Position numbers and translations under genes: made by a program | Shown here: piece by piece, positions 7,833-17,187 of the stretch | Position numbering within the stretch: position 1 is the first letter of the stretch | How the letters are laid out: each line of letters begins with the position of its first letter | Notes under the pieces: generated by a model | What the model saw: the letters and a program-made list of their open reading frames with translations, nothing else | Databases searched by the model: none | What the model was told of the DNA's origin: nothing | Assembly: GCF_024699925.1 (NCBI RefSeq) | Contig: NZ_JAJOMX010000001.1 | Span: 1,054,001 to 1,118,000, forward strand | Length of the DNA: 64,000 nucleotides | Direction of reading: 5' to 3' | From: Mesorhizobium sp. J428 | Lineage (GTDB): Bacteria; Pseudomonadota; Alphaproteobacteria; Rhizobiales; Rhizobiaceae

Positions 7833-9237
7833 GTGAGTCATGCGCATTCTCGCGCGGCGGCAATCCACGATGCGCCCGCGGAGTCGTCTGACGGAGCGAT
7901 GCTCAAACTGGCCTTCCTGCTTGTCGGCCCCGAGGCGTTTCGCGCGCGGTGGTATGTGCTTGCCATTCTCGGCGGCCTCTTCATGGCGCTGGCGGCATTG
8001 CTAGCCATCGACGCCGTGGATGGTGTGACCGCAGTCACGCAAGAGACGATGGGCGGAGTGTTTGTCGTCAACGGCGTACTTACCCTGCTGGGAGTGCTGG
8101 GCGGCGGGGCGGAAGGTCGCCTGCGCAACCTTGCCCTGGCCAAGGCGGCGGGGCTGATCGTGCTCGGCTGCCTGATCCTGGGATTTCCTTTCAAGACGGA
8201 CATCGCGCTCGTCGTGCTGTTCAGCCTCACCTTCGCCCTCGACGGGCTGGGCCGCATCGCCACCGCCAACCTTGTGCGCTTTTCCGGCTGGAGGACGACC
8301 GTCGCGATCGGCATCGCAGAACTGCTGGTGGCCGTCCTCATACTCACCGATTGGCCGCTGCCCGACAACCGTGACATTCCCTTCTGCATTAGCCTGCTGA
8401 TGGCGCTGACGGGATGGCTTCTGGTGCGCGTATCGCTGATGTTCCGCACGCTGGAGAGCGAGGCGGCGATCCTGCTCCTGCCGATATTCGGCGGGCGCGG
8501 CTGGGTACGACAATGCACCGGTGCTGATCGACACGGGCGACGTCGTGAAGGTCGAGAATCCGATGATCGTCCATGTCTGGACACCGGTGGGCTCGGCCTA
8601 CGAGCCGGAGCGGCGGCTCCTCATCGACCGCTACATCGCGGCGGTGGACGGCAACGGCGTGATCTCCACCGGCCATTCGGCACTGGAGATGCTGCCGGAC
8701 GTCTATATCAGCCACTATCCGGCCAATGAAGTCGAACGCTCCGGCCGCGACTTCATCCAGTCGCTGCGCGGTACCGCCGACAACGACCTGCCCGGCCGGT
8801 TTCTGCCCTCCTACGGATACGAGCAGGACTGGTGGTGCCCGGCGGATGCCCATGTGGAGTTCCGCAACTTCAACCCGCGCCGGCTGCGGGCATTCTGGAT
8901 CGGCTACCGTCAGGACAGCACCTACAACCTGACCAACCGGAACTGCTCGGTCGTCGTCGCCGCAGCGCTCGACGCGGCGCTGGAAGGTGCGCTGGGAAGC
9001 CGCAATCCGTGGCTGCGCCTCGCCGGCCTGCTGATCAATCCGGATCTCTGGATCGCCACCATGATCCGCAACCGGGCTGCCTCCATGACATGGACGCCGG
9101 GCATGGTGCTCGACTATGCGCGCACCATGGCGCGGATCGTCGAGCGGCGTGAGGTGCCATGGGGGCAGCGCCTGTTGCGCTTCCTTCGGCGCATCCGCCC
9201 ACCTCAAGCCTCGAACAGCAAGGCGCACACCGCGTGA
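7833..9237 (+). pseudogene. HdeD/DUF308 membrane protein with C-terminal cysteine-peptidase-like domain, frameshifted
   Basis: The GTG at 7833 has a good ribosome binding site. The first ~223 residues form a DUF308/HdeD-type membrane region with about six hydrophobic segments. The frame then breaks in TGGG at 8502-8505, where one extra G fits, and continues as GWYDNAPVLIDTG in another frame to 9237, giving ~467 residues in all. The soluble C-terminal part has a GHSALEM...YISHYP segment and later YNLTNRNCSVVV. This spacing of a His and then a Cys is that of papain-like NlpC/LRAT-type folds. HdeD relatives are linked to acid stress; a membrane-anchored peptidase or transferase is inference. The stop overlaps the MFS start (GTGA). 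Confidence 0.7.
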
Positions 9238-10394
9238 GCACCCTTCTCGCACCTGAGGCGCCTGCCTCGAACCTCTTCTCCCGTGCGGCCGTGATCGCCA
9301 TGGCGGCGATGTTCGGCCTGACCTACAGCCTGAGTGCCGCGCTGATCGCGCTCGACCTGTCGGCCCGTGGTCTGAGCGAAACGATGATCGGCGCCAACGC
9401 CGCCATGCACGCGGTCGGCGTGTTGGTGACGGCGATGATCCTGCCGCGGATCGTCGCCTTCTTCGGCATACGGCGTTTAGCGATCCTCGCGCTGGTCACC
9501 GCGGCTACCGTGCTCGCAGCCTTTCCGGTGGTTCCCGTGATCTGGCTCTGGTTCGTGCTCCGCCTCGCCCTCGGCATGGCATCGGAGATCCTTTTCGTGC
9601 TGTCGGAGGCCTGGACCAACAGCCTGAGCACCGAAGAGACCCGCGCGCGGGCGATGGCAGCCTATACGGCCGCCCTCTCGATCGGCTTCGCGCTCGGGCC
9701 GCTGATCCTCACTGCGGTCGGCCTCTCCGGCTATGCGCCCTATCTGGTGGGCGCGGCCATCGCCTTGGTGGCGGCGACCTTCATCGCCCTGCCGAAAGTG
9801 ACGGCGCCCGCGTTTGATGGCCCCGCGGGCGGCAATCCGCTGCGCTTCATGCGCCTGGCGCCCGTCGCGATCGCCGCGACCGTACTGAATGCCGCGATCG
9901 AGACGGCGGGCCTGTCGTTCCTCGCCATCTACGCCATCAATCTCGGCTGGCCCGAAGGCGACGCGAGCAGGCTGATGTCGTGCATGATGATCGGCGCGAT
10001 ACTGCTGCAGCTGCCGATCGGCTGGCTGGGCGACAAGATGGACCGGACAAGGCTCGTCCTTGCCCTTGCGACCGTCGCGGCCCTTGGCGCGCTGGTCTGG
10101 CCGCTGGCGCTGAAGAGCCCGCTCGCGACCTATGTCCTGCTGTTCGTCTGGGGCGGAGCCTTCGTCGGCATCTATACGATCATGCTCACCATGGTCGGCA
10201 GCCGCTTCAAGGGGACAGAGCTGATCGGCATCTATGCCGCGATGGGCCTGATGTGGGGCTTCGGCGCCCTGATCGGCCCGCTTGCGGCCGGCCTCGCCAT
10301 GGAGACATCACGCCACGGCCTCGCCTTCTTCGCCGCCACCGCCTGCGCCATCTTCGCGGGCTTCATGCTGCTGCAGCGGCGGGACCAGATATGA
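9234..10394 (+). CDS. MFS transporter
   Basis: A 386-residue major facilitator protein with about twelve hydrophobic segments. Between segments 2 and 3 lies RIVAFFGIRR and in the second half GWLGDKMDRTR, the expected loop motif between segments 8 and 9. The GTG at 9234 overlaps the stop of the previous gene (GTGA). The frame is open to 9159, but that upstream part lies inside the previous gene. It belongs to the YcaD-like/sugar-type branch of small MFS exporters or importers; the substrate is unknown. Coupling to the DUF308-peptidase gene suggests a joint role in envelope stress or export. Confidence 0.85.
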   Translation: MSTLLAPEAPASNLFSRAAVIAMAAMFGLTYSLSAALIALDLSARGLSETMIGANAAMHAVGVLVTAMILPRIVAFFGIRRLAILALVTAATVLAAFPVVPVIWLWFVLRLALGMASEILFVLSEAWTNSLSTEETRARAMAAYTAALSIGFALGPLILTAVGLSGYAPYLVGAAIALVAATFIALPKVTAPAFDGPAGGNPLRFMRLAPVAIAATVLNAAIETAGLSFLAIYAINLGWPEGDASRLMSCMMIGAILLQLPIGWLGDKMDRTRLVLALATVAALGALVWPLALKSPLATYVLLFVWGGAFVGIYTIMLTMVGSRFKGTELIGIYAAMGLMWGFGALIGPLAAGLAMETSRHGLAFFAATACAIFAGFMLLQRRDQI

Positions 10395-10451
10395 CGGTCG
10401 AACACACGTTGGGTTGGTCGAGGTTGGCGACACTGCCTTCATAAGCCGGTC

Positions 10452-10565
10452 GTCAGATTGCGATCCGTGCGCATCGATGGGAAGCGCCTGTACGGCCCCG
10501 GCGTCAGGGACATGAAAGGCGGAAACCAACTCGCATTCAATGGCCTGTGTCGCCTCTCCGGTTAA
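10452..10565 (+). pseudogene. Relic of an M20 metallopeptidase gene (ArgE/CPG2 type)
   Basis: A 37-codon open stretch without a start reads RIDGKRLYGPGVRDMKGGN and ends at TAA. This is the hallmark segment of M20 peptidases around the metal-bridging Asp (G-x-G-x-x-DMKGG). Nothing recognisable of the family lies before or after it, so it is a remnant between the convergent MFS and hydrolase genes. No transposase or repeat flanks it. Confidence 0.6.
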
Positions 10566-10615
10566 TCAACCGATAGGTCGGGGATTTGGATTCTCGGAGC
10601 AGGTGGACCGTCTTT

Positions 10616-11443
10616 TCAGCTTAGAAGCGTCCTCGTCAGCGGGTGGTCGGCGCTCGTCAGCCCGTCGACGACGCTGAAGTGATGGCGATCCGGCTCGACC
10701 ACTTCCGCGGTGGTCGCGCCAAGTCCGGTCCATATATTGGCAAGCAGGGCCGACTGGCGAAGAAACTCCTGTCGCTCCCCGCCGCCGACCCAGCAGGTGA
10801 TCCGCGCATCGGCCATGGGCCGCAGCAGCGCCGGACTTTCGGCCAGGGCTTCCGCCTCGTCGATGCGCAGCTTCGCGTTCATCCCCGTTCTCATGAGCGG
10901 GCGCAGATCGTGCAGGCCGGAAATGGAAACGACGTTGCGAATGCGCGCGCGAACCGCATCCGCAAGAGGCGACGGTGATGAAATCATGCGGCTGACGAGA
11001 TGTCCTCCGGCCGAATGGCCCGTCAGTGCGAGCGGCCCCTCGACGAGTTCCGCCGCCTTGCCGATGGCTGCCGCCACCTCGCCGACGATGTCGGCAATTC
11101 GCGCCTCCGGGCACAGCGTGTAAGTGGGCATCGCCACGGCATAGCCGGCATCCACCGATCCGGCGGCGAGGTGTGACCAGGCGCGCTGGTCGAACGCCAT
11201 CCAGTAGCCCCCGTGAACGAAAACCACGAGCCCCGCCGGCCGGCCTTTCGGCAGGAAGAGATCGAGCCGATGCCGGGTGGCGCTGCCATAGGCAATGTCC
11301 AATCTGGCGCGCCCCTCCGCAGCAAGTCGGTCACGGAACGACTGCGCAGCTTCGAACCACGCCGCGGGCCACCGCTCGCTTCCGGCGATGTTGGCCGAGT
11401 TGGCGTAAGCGTTGTCCCAATCCTGGACACGGCGTTCGAGCAA
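10616..11443 (-). CDS. Kynurenine-formamidase-like alpha/beta hydrolase
   Basis: A 275-residue alpha/beta hydrolase with the oxyanion loop HGGYW, nucleophile motif GHSAGGH, a DLRPL segment and the terminal EPDRHHFSVVDGL with the catalytic His. Length and motifs fit the arylformamidase (KynB-type) branch, which turns N-formylkynurenine into kynurenine. The frame is open to an ATG at 11515, but the TTG at 11443 follows AGGGAGG at ideal spacing and opens the family-like LERRVQDWDNAYANSA, so it is preferred. It lies divergent from an anthranilate degradation cluster with a shared putative operator between them. A role in feeding tryptophan-derived anthranilate into that pathway is reasonable, but no kynureninase is here. 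Confidence 0.82.
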   Translation of the reverse strand: MLERRVQDWDNAYANSANIAGSERWPAAWFEAAQSFRDRLAAEGRARLDIAYGSATRHRLDLFLPKGRPAGLVVFVHGGYWMAFDQRAWSHLAAGSVDAGYAVAMPTYTLCPEARIADIVGEVAAAIGKAAELVEGPLALTGHSAGGHLVSRMISSPSPLADAVRARIRNVVSISGLHDLRPLMRTGMNAKLRIDEAEALAESPALLRPMADARITCWVGGGERQEFLRQSALLANIWTGLGATTAEVVEPDRHHFSVVDGLTSADHPLTRTLLS

Positions 11444-11518
11444 GGGCCCCTCCCTATCGGCTACATGCAATAGCAATGGCCGGACATCCCCGTCGGCGTC
11501 AACAGAGGTATCCAAAAA

Positions 11519-11534
11519 ACTTTATGCTTGAAAT
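11519..11534. promoter_or_regulatory. Putative MarR operator, site 1
   Basis: ACTTTATGCTTGAAAT is a near-palindrome of the ideal form ATTT(C/T)AAGCTT(G/A)AAAT. It is identical in 13 of 16 positions to the site at 13996-14011. It lies between the divergent hydrolase and the CoA ligase gene, and the MarR gene lies between the two operons that carry the sites. Binding is inference. Confidence 0.5.
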
Positions 11535-11682
11535 AAATTCGACCCCGTGAGAGCTTCCATGGCGAGTGGAACAACTGGCGCGGACACAACGCGTGCGAAA
11601 GAGCCGCGCCTCGATCGAGGTAGAACGGCCACGCATCAACGGACGCTGCTGGTTCGCGCGGCCGTGGGCTTACGGAGAACAA

Positions 11683-13302
11683 ATGCTCGGGCGATCTGCA
11701 CACATCGACACCTTTGCGCGGGACAATCTCCCGCCCCAGGACCAATGGCCGGATTTCCTGCTCGACGGCTTCGACTATCCCGAACAGATGAACGCGGCGG
11801 TCGAGCTGACCGACCGGATGGTCGAAAAGGGTTTCGGCGACCGCACGGCTCTGATCGGCAACGGACGGCGGCGCACCTATAAGGAGCTCTCCGACTGGAC
11901 AAGCCGCATCGCGCATACGCTGGTAGAGGACTATGGCGTGAAACCCGGCAACCGGGTGCTCATACGATCGGCCAACAATCCGGCGATGGTCGCCTGCTGG
12001 CTCGCTGCGACCAAGGCCGGCGCAGTGGTGGTCAACACCATGCCCCTGCTCCGCGCGGGGGAACTGGCGCAGATCGTCGACAAGGCCGAGATATCCCTGG
12101 CGCTGTGCGACACCCGCCTGATGGACGAGATGCTCGCCTGCGCGAAGGACAGCGCCTTCCTGAGGCGGGTGGTCGGTTTCGACGGCACCGCCAACCACGA
12201 CGCAGAACTCGACCGCGCGGCCCTCGACAAGCCTGTAAGATTCGCTCCGGTGAGCACGGGACGCGATGACGTTGCACTTCTCGGCTTCACCTCCGGCACG
12301 ACGGGCGTGCCCAAGGCCACGATGCATTTTCACCGCGACCTCCTCATCATCGCGGACGCCTATGCGAAGGAAGTGCTCAAGGTCACGCCTGAGGATATCT
12401 TCGTCGGCTCGCCGCCGCTCGCCTTCACCTTTGGCCTGGGCGGCCTGGCGATCTTCCCGCTTCGTTTCGGGGCGGCGGCAACATTGCTGGAGCAGGCGAC
12501 GCCGCCGAACATGATCTCGATCATCGAGAACTACCGCGCCACCATCTCCTTTACCGCGCCTACGGCCTATAAGGCGATGCTGAAGGCAATGGATGGCGGA
12601 GCGGATCTCTCCTCGCTGCGTATCGCCGTGTCGGCCGGCGAGACCCTGCCCGGACCGGTCTTCGAGGAGTGGACCCGCAAGACGGGCAAGCCGATCCTCG
12701 ACGGGATCGGCGCGACAGAAATGTTGCACATCTTCATTTCCAACCGTCTCGAAGACTGCAAGCCCGCATGCACCGGCAAGCCGGTCGGCGGCTACCAGGC
12801 GATCATCGTGGACGAGAACATGAATGAAGTGCCGCGAGGCACGATCGGAAGGCTGGCGGTGCGCGGACCGATCGGTTGCCGCTACATGGCAGACGAACGC
12901 CAGCGCGACTATGTGCGCAAGGGCTGGAATCTCACCGGCGACAGCTTCTTTCAGGACGAGGACGGCTTCTTCCATTTCGCCGCGCGCTCGGACGATATGA
13001 TCGTCAGCGCCGGCTACAATATCGCCGGACCGGAGGTGGAGGCAGCACTGCTGTCGCACCCGGATGTCGCCGAATGTGCGGTCATCGGCGTCCCCGACTC
13101 CGAACGCGGCCAGATCGTGGAAGCTCATGTCGTGCCGGCCGAAGGCGTGGAACGTGACGCGCAGACGATCAAGCGGCTGCAGGATCACGTCAAGGCGACG
13201 ATCGCACCCTACAAGTATCCCCGCTCCATCAAGTTTGCCGATTCCCTTCCGAAGACGCAGACCGGCAAGATCCAGCGTTTCCGTCTCGCCGCGGAAGTGT
13301 GA
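11683..13302 (+). CDS. abmG: 2-aminobenzoate-CoA ligase (anthranilate-CoA ligase)
   Basis: A 539-residue AMP-forming acyl-CoA synthetase. It shows the P-loop FTSGTTGVPKATMHFHRD, the core GATEMLHIF, and the C-terminal KTQTGKIQRF with the adenylation Lys. The N-terminal DTFARDNLPP...QWPDF is typical of benzoate and 2-aminobenzoate-CoA ligases. The frame opens at 11566, but the ATG at 11683 has GGAG seven bases upstream and begins where the family begins. It makes 2-aminobenzoyl-CoA from anthranilate, CoA and ATP, the entry step for the 2-aminobenzoyl-CoA monooxygenase/reductase encoded downstream. The assignment to anthranilate rather than benzoate rests on that neighbour. Confidence 0.85.
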   Translation: MLGRSAHIDTFARDNLPPQDQWPDFLLDGFDYPEQMNAAVELTDRMVEKGFGDRTALIGNGRRRTYKELSDWTSRIAHTLVEDYGVKPGNRVLIRSANNPAMVACWLAATKAGAVVVNTMPLLRAGELAQIVDKAEISLALCDTRLMDEMLACAKDSAFLRRVVGFDGTANHDAELDRAALDKPVRFAPVSTGRDDVALLGFTSGTTGVPKATMHFHRDLLIIADAYAKEVLKVTPEDIFVGSPPLAFTFGLGGLAIFPLRFGAAATLLEQATPPNMISIIENYRATISFTAPTAYKAMLKAMDGGADLSSLRIAVSAGETLPGPVFEEWTRKTGKPILDGIGATEMLHIFISNRLEDCKPACTGKPVGGYQAIIVDENMNEVPRGTIGRLAVRGPIGCRYMADERQRDYVRKGWNLTGDSFFQDEDGFFHFAARSDDMIVSAGYNIAGPEVEAALLSHPDVAECAVIGVPDSERGQIVEAHVVPAEGVERDAQTIKRLQDHVKATIAPYKYPRSIKFADSLPKTQTGKIQRFRLAAEV

Positions 13303-13380
13303 GCGCGAGGTTGGCAAGCCTGTTCATGATCGCCGGCCGGCACTACAAGGCTGCGATGCGCATCGCCACACTGGCCAGGA

Positions 13381-13917
13381 GTGAACTCTCGTCGTGAGCC
13401 GGGACAGCACTATCAAGACAATCTCGCCGGACTGGATAGACGGCGAAACAAAATGCTGGAGGCGCCGGCCGACCACGGTCAGGAATTGCGCCTGTGGCTC
13501 AGGCTGTTGACCTGCTCGACGCTGGTCGAGACCGAAATCCGACGCCGCCTGCGCGAGCAGTTCGACTGCACGCTGCCGCGTTTCGATCTCATGGCACAGC
13601 TCGAACGCGCCAAGGCCGGCATGGTGCTCGGCGAACTTTCCAAGCGCATGATGGTGTCGCCCGGCAACATGACGGCCCTGGTCGAGCGGCTCGCCGAAAG
13701 CGGGCATGTGAGCCGCACCGTCTCGCCGGCCGACAGACGCGTCCAGATCATTGCGCTGACCCCTTTCGGCCGCGCCGAGTTCAAGAAGATGGCGGCCGCG
13801 CACGGCGATTGGATCGCCGAGCTTTTTGGTGATCTGGCCGCACGGGACAGCGAAATGCTCTTCGACAGACTAGGCAAGCTCAAGAGCTCCGTCGTCGCAG
13901 CGCTGGCGCGGAACTGA
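13381..13917 (+). CDS. MarR family transcriptional regulator of the anthranilate-CoA cluster
   Basis: A winged-helix MarR protein of up to 178 residues: helix-turn-helix around LGELSKRMMVSPGNMTALVERLAESG, wing with SPADRRVQIIALTPFG. The start is uncertain: GTG at 13381 gives 178 residues, ATG at 13453 gives 154, and the family similarity begins just after the latter. It sits between the CoA ligase gene and the monooxygenase/reductase gene. Regulators of aerobic CoA-type aromatic pathways usually repress and are released by the CoA thioester; this is known of the family and inferred here. Two matching palindromes upstream of both operon heads are the likely targets. Confidence 0.85.
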   Translation: MNSRREPGQHYQDNLAGLDRRRNKMLEAPADHGQELRLWLRLLTCSTLVETEIRRRLREQFDCTLPRFDLMAQLERAKAGMVLGELSKRMMVSPGNMTALVERLAESGHVSRTVSPADRRVQIIALTPFGRAEFKKMAAAHGDWIAELFGDLAARDSEMLFDRLGKLKSSVVAALARN

Positions 13918-13995
13918 ACCGCATTCCGGACTGTCGGCCGTAGTCGGACCTGCCACATGTTCGAACATCCACGCATCGGTACCTGCCGCCAATTA

Positions 13996-14011
13996 TTTTA
14001 AGCTTGAAGTT
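13996..14011. promoter_or_regulatory. Putative MarR operator, site 2
   Basis: ATTTTAAGCTTGAAGT, an imperfect palindrome centred on AAGCTT, lies 75 bases upstream of the monooxygenase/reductase start. It matches site 1 at 11519-11534 in 13 of 16 positions. The surrounding bases are unusually AT-rich for this genome, as expected of a promoter. It would place the downstream catabolic operon under the neighbouring MarR protein. Confidence 0.5.
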
Positions 14012-14086
14012 TTTTTTCGGCTGATCCATTGTGCCTGAGTGATCAAGCTGGACTTCGGTCCGGCGATGAACGCGGCGGAGGACGGC

Positions 14087-16414
14087 ATGCGCATTGTTTG
14101 CATCGGTGGCGGACCGGCCGGGCTCTATTTCGCGCTGCTGATGAAGAAGCGGCACCCCGAGCACCACGTCACGGTGGTCGAGCGCAACCGTCCATTCGAT
14201 ACCTTCGGCTGGGGCGTCGTGTTTTCCGACGCGACCATGCAGTCGATGCGGCAGTGGGATCCGCAGACGGCGCAGGCGATCGAAAGCGCCTTCAACCATT
14301 GGGACGACATCGAGTTGGTGTTCAAGGGGCGCAGGATCCGCACCACCGGCCATGGCTTCGTCGGCATCGGCCGTAAGAAGATGCTGAACATCCTCCAGGA
14401 ACGCTGCATCGAGCTCGGTGTCGAACTGGTGTTCGAACGCGACGTGCAGGATGACGAAGAGTTCGCGGACGCCGACCTCGTCATTTCGTCCGACGGTGTC
14501 AATTCGCGCATCCGCGCGAAATATGCCGACGTCTTCAAGCCGGACATGCTGATGCGGCCGAACCGCTACATCTGGCTCGGCACGCACAAGCGCTTCGACG
14601 CCTTCACCTTCGATTTCCGCCGCACCGAGCATGGCTGGTTCCAGGCGCACATCTATCGCTTCGACGACACGACATCGACCTTCATCGTCGAGACCACCGA
14701 CGAGGTGTTCAAGGCGCATGGGATCGACAAGATGGACCAGGAACAGTCCGTCGCGTTCTGCGAGAATCTGTTCGCCGAGACGCTGGACGGCCACCGCCTG
14801 ATGACGAACGCACAGCATCTGCGCGGCTCGGCCTGGCTGAATTTCGGGCGCCTGATCTGCGAGAAGTGGAGCCACTTCAACGGCAGCAGTCACGTCGTCC
14901 TTATGGGCGACAGCGCGCACACTGCCCATTTCGCGATCGGTTCCGGCACCAAGCTCGCCATCGATGATGCCATTGAGCTGACGCGGCAGTTCGATCTGGT
15001 CGGCCACGACAGAGCGAGCATTCCGGCCGTGCTGGCGGCCTATGAGGAAATTCGGCGCGTCGACGTTGCGCGCATCCAGAACGCCGCGCGAAACGCGATG
15101 GAATGGTTTGAGGTCGTCGGCACCCGTTACGCCGACACGCTCGAGCCCGAACAGTTCATGTATTCGATGCTGACGCGCTCCCAGCGCATCAGCCACGAAA
15201 ACCTGCGCCTTCGCGATAGGGACTGGCTCGAAGGATACGAGCGCTGGTTCGCGGCGCGCGCCGGAGTCGACCCGGCACCGAACGGAGCCGTGCCGTCGCC
15301 GATGTTCACGCCCTTCCGGATCAGGGGCCTGACGTTGAAGAACCGCATCGTCGTCTCGCCGATGGCGATGTATTCGGCAACGGACGGCGTGCCCGATGAT
15401 TTTCACCTGGTTCATCTCGGCTCCCGGGCCATGGGCGGCGCGGCACTTGTCTTTCCCGAAATGACCTGCGTGTCGCCCGACGCGCGTATCACGCCGGGCT
15501 GCCTGGGCCTGTGGAATGACACCCAGGTCGCCGCCTTCAGGCGTCTTGTGGATTTCATCCATACACAGACGCCGGCTAGGATCGGCCTGCAGCTCGGCCA
15601 TGCCGGTCGCAAGGGTGCCACCAAGGTCGCCTGGGAAGGCATCGACCAGCCGCTGGAACACGGCGGCTGGCCTCTGATCTCCGCATCCGCACTGCCCTAT
15701 CTGAAGACGTCCGTCGTTCCGCGCGCCATGACGCGCGACGACATGGACCGAGTGCTGGACGATTTCATCGCTGCGGCGGAACGCGCGCGCGACATCGGCT
15801 TTGACATGCTCGAACTGCACGCCGCGCATGGCTATCTTCTGTCCAGCTTCCTCTCGCCGCTTACCAATCTGCGCGACGACGAATATGGCGGCAGCCACGA
15901 GAACCGCGCCCGGTATCCGCTGGAAGTGTTCCGTGCCGTTCGTGCTGTCTGGCCGCAGGACCGGCCGATGTCCGTCCGTCTCTCCGCTCATGACTGGTAC
16001 GAAGGCGGCAACACGCCGGACGACGCGGCCATCTTCGCGCAGATGTTCAAGGACGCTGGCGCCGATATGATCGACTGCTCCTCCGGCCAGGTGGTGAAGG
16101 AAGAACAGCCGGTCTACGGACGGCTGTTCCAGACGCCCTTTTCGGACAAGATCCGCAACGAGCTCCAGGTGCCCACGATCGCGGTCGGCGCCATTTCGGA
16201 GGCGGACCATGCTAATTCGATCATCGCCGCCGGCCGGGCAGATCTCTGCGCCGTCGCCCGTCCGCATCTCGCCGACCCGTTCTTCGTCATGCACGAAGCA
16301 GCCAGGATCGGATATGCCGAGCAGCCTTGGCCGAAGCAGTATCATTCGGCTCGCGCGCAATATGTGAACAATCTGGCGCGCGCTGCAGCTCCCGCCGTCG
16401 TGGGCAAACCATGA
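14087..16414 (+). CDS. abmA: 2-aminobenzoyl-CoA monooxygenase/reductase (bifunctional flavoprotein)
   Basis: A 775-residue fusion of two flavoenzymes. Residues 1-~390 are a salicylate-hydroxylase-type monooxygenase (FAD motif [12 protein letters not shown], later [18 protein letters not shown]). From ~400 an old-yellow-enzyme domain begins ([47 protein letters not shown]). This pairing is known from the Azoarcus evansii enzyme that hydroxylates 2-aminobenzoyl-CoA and then reduces the ring to a non-aromatic 2-amino-5-oxocyclohexenyl-CoA product. The ATG at 14087 has GGAGG at good spacing; longer starts at 14039 and 14066 are possible but poorer. Its stop overlaps the next start. Some homologues act on salicyloyl-CoA; the ligase and RidA genes favour the amino compound. 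Confidence 0.88.
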   Translation: MRIVCIGGGPAGLYFALLMKKRHPEHHVTVVERNRPFDTFGWGVVFSDATMQSMRQWDPQTAQAIESAFNHWDDIELVFKGRRIRTTGHGFVGIGRKKMLNILQERCIELGVELVFERDVQDDEEFADADLVISSDGVNSRIRAKYADVFKPDMLMRPNRYIWLGTHKRFDAFTFDFRRTEHGWFQAHIYRFDDTTSTFIVETTDEVFKAHGIDKMDQEQSVAFCENLFAETLDGHRLMTNAQHLRGSAWLNFGRLICEKWSHFNGSSHVVLMGDSAHTAHFAIGSGTKLAIDDAIELTRQFDLVGHDRASIPAVLAAYEEIRRVDVARIQNAARNAMEWFEVVGTRYADTLEPEQFMYSMLTRSQRISHENLRLRDRDWLEGYERWFAARAGVDPAPNGAVPSPMFTPFRIRGLTLKNRIVVSPMAMYSATDGVPDDFHLVHLGSRAMGGAALVFPEMTCVSPDARITPGCLGLWNDTQVAAFRRLVDFIHTQTPARIGLQLGHAGRKGATKVAWEGIDQPLEHGGWPLISASALPYLKTSVVPRAMTRDDMDRVLDDFIAAAERARDIGFDMLELHAAHGYLLSSFLSPLTNLRDDEYGGSHENRARYPLEVFRAVRAVWPQDRPMSVRLSAHDWYEGGNTPDDAAIFAQMFKDAGADMIDCSSGQVVKEEQPVYGRLFQTPFSDKIRNELQVPTIAVGAISEADHANSIIAAGRADLCAVARPHLADPFFVMHEAARIGYAEQPWPKQYHSARAQYVNNLARAAAPAVVGKP

Positions 16415-17187
16415 CAACGCGCCACGCTCTGGTTACCGGCGCCGGCAGCGGCATCGGCAAGGCCATCGCGCTGGCGCTGGCCGCCAGGGGCCTCCGCGTC
16501 AGCCTCGCCGGCCGACGCGAGGCGCCGCTCAAAGCCGTGCAGGCAGAGATCGTTGCCGCCGGCGGCGAAGCGCTGGTCCTCGACGGCTTCGACGTGTGCA
16601 ACGCGTCGCTCGTCGAGGCGGGTGTCGCCTCGGCCGTGAATCGCTTCGGCGACATTGCCGTTCTGGTCAACTGCGCGGGCGAAGCGCCTTCCGCGCCCTT
16701 TGACAAGACGGACCCCGCATTGTGGAGCCGGGTGATCGCCATCAATCTCACCGGTGTCTATCTGGTCACGCATGCAGCGATCGCCTCGGTGAGACGCGCC
16801 GGCGGGGGGCGCATCGTCAACGTGGCAAGCACGGCGGGCCTCACCGGCTATCCTTATGTCTCCGCTTATTGCGCGGCCAAGCATGGCGTCGTCGGGCTGA
16901 CGCGCGCGCTGGCGCTGGAACTGGCCCGCAGCGACGTCACCGTCAATGCGGTATGCCCCGGCTTCACCGACACGCCACTGCTTGACAATGCGGTTGAGAC
17001 CATCATCGGCGCGACGGGCCGCACGGCGGCAGAGGCTCGAACGAGCCTCACCCGTGCCAACCCGCAGGGACGGCTGGTCACGCCGCGGGAAGTCGCCGAC
17101 GCGGTGCTCTGGCTCACGTCGGAAAACGCGACCGCGATCACCGGCCAGGCAATTGCCGTCGCGGGCGGAGAAATTCTGGGAGGATGA
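16411..17187 (+). CDS. SDR family oxidoreductase (3-hydroxyacyl-CoA dehydrogenase-like)
   Basis: A classical short-chain dehydrogenase of 258 residues: cofactor motif TGAGSGIG at 9-16, NCAGEAP, catalytic Ser in NVASTAG and YCAAK as the Tyr-Lys pair, closing with a [17 protein letters not shown] tail. Its ATG overlaps the stop of the monooxygenase/reductase gene and its stop overlaps the hydratase start, so it belongs to the same translated unit. It probably oxidises the hydroxyacyl-CoA made by the hydratase in the beta-oxidation-like lower part of the anthranilate-CoA route, or reduces the ring ketone. Which of the two cannot be told from sequence. Confidence 0.88.
   Translation: MTTRHALVTGAGSGIGKAIALALAARGLRVSLAGRREAPLKAVQAEIVAAGGEALVLDGFDVCNASLVEAGVASAVNRFGDIAVLVNCAGEAPSAPFDKTDPALWSRVIAINLTGVYLVTHAAIASVRRAGGGRIVNVASTAGLTGYPYVSAYCAAKHGVVGLTRALALELARSDVTVNAVCPGFTDTPLLDNAVETIIGATGRTAAEARTSLTRANPQGRLVTPREVADAVLWLTSENATAITGQAIAVAGGEILGG

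Noticed and set aside
13880..16417. 845-codon minus-strand frame opposite the 2-aminobenzoyl-CoA monooxygenase/reductase
   Set aside because: The plus strand encodes a full bifunctional flavoprotein with all motifs; the antisense frame is a GC-bias shadow.
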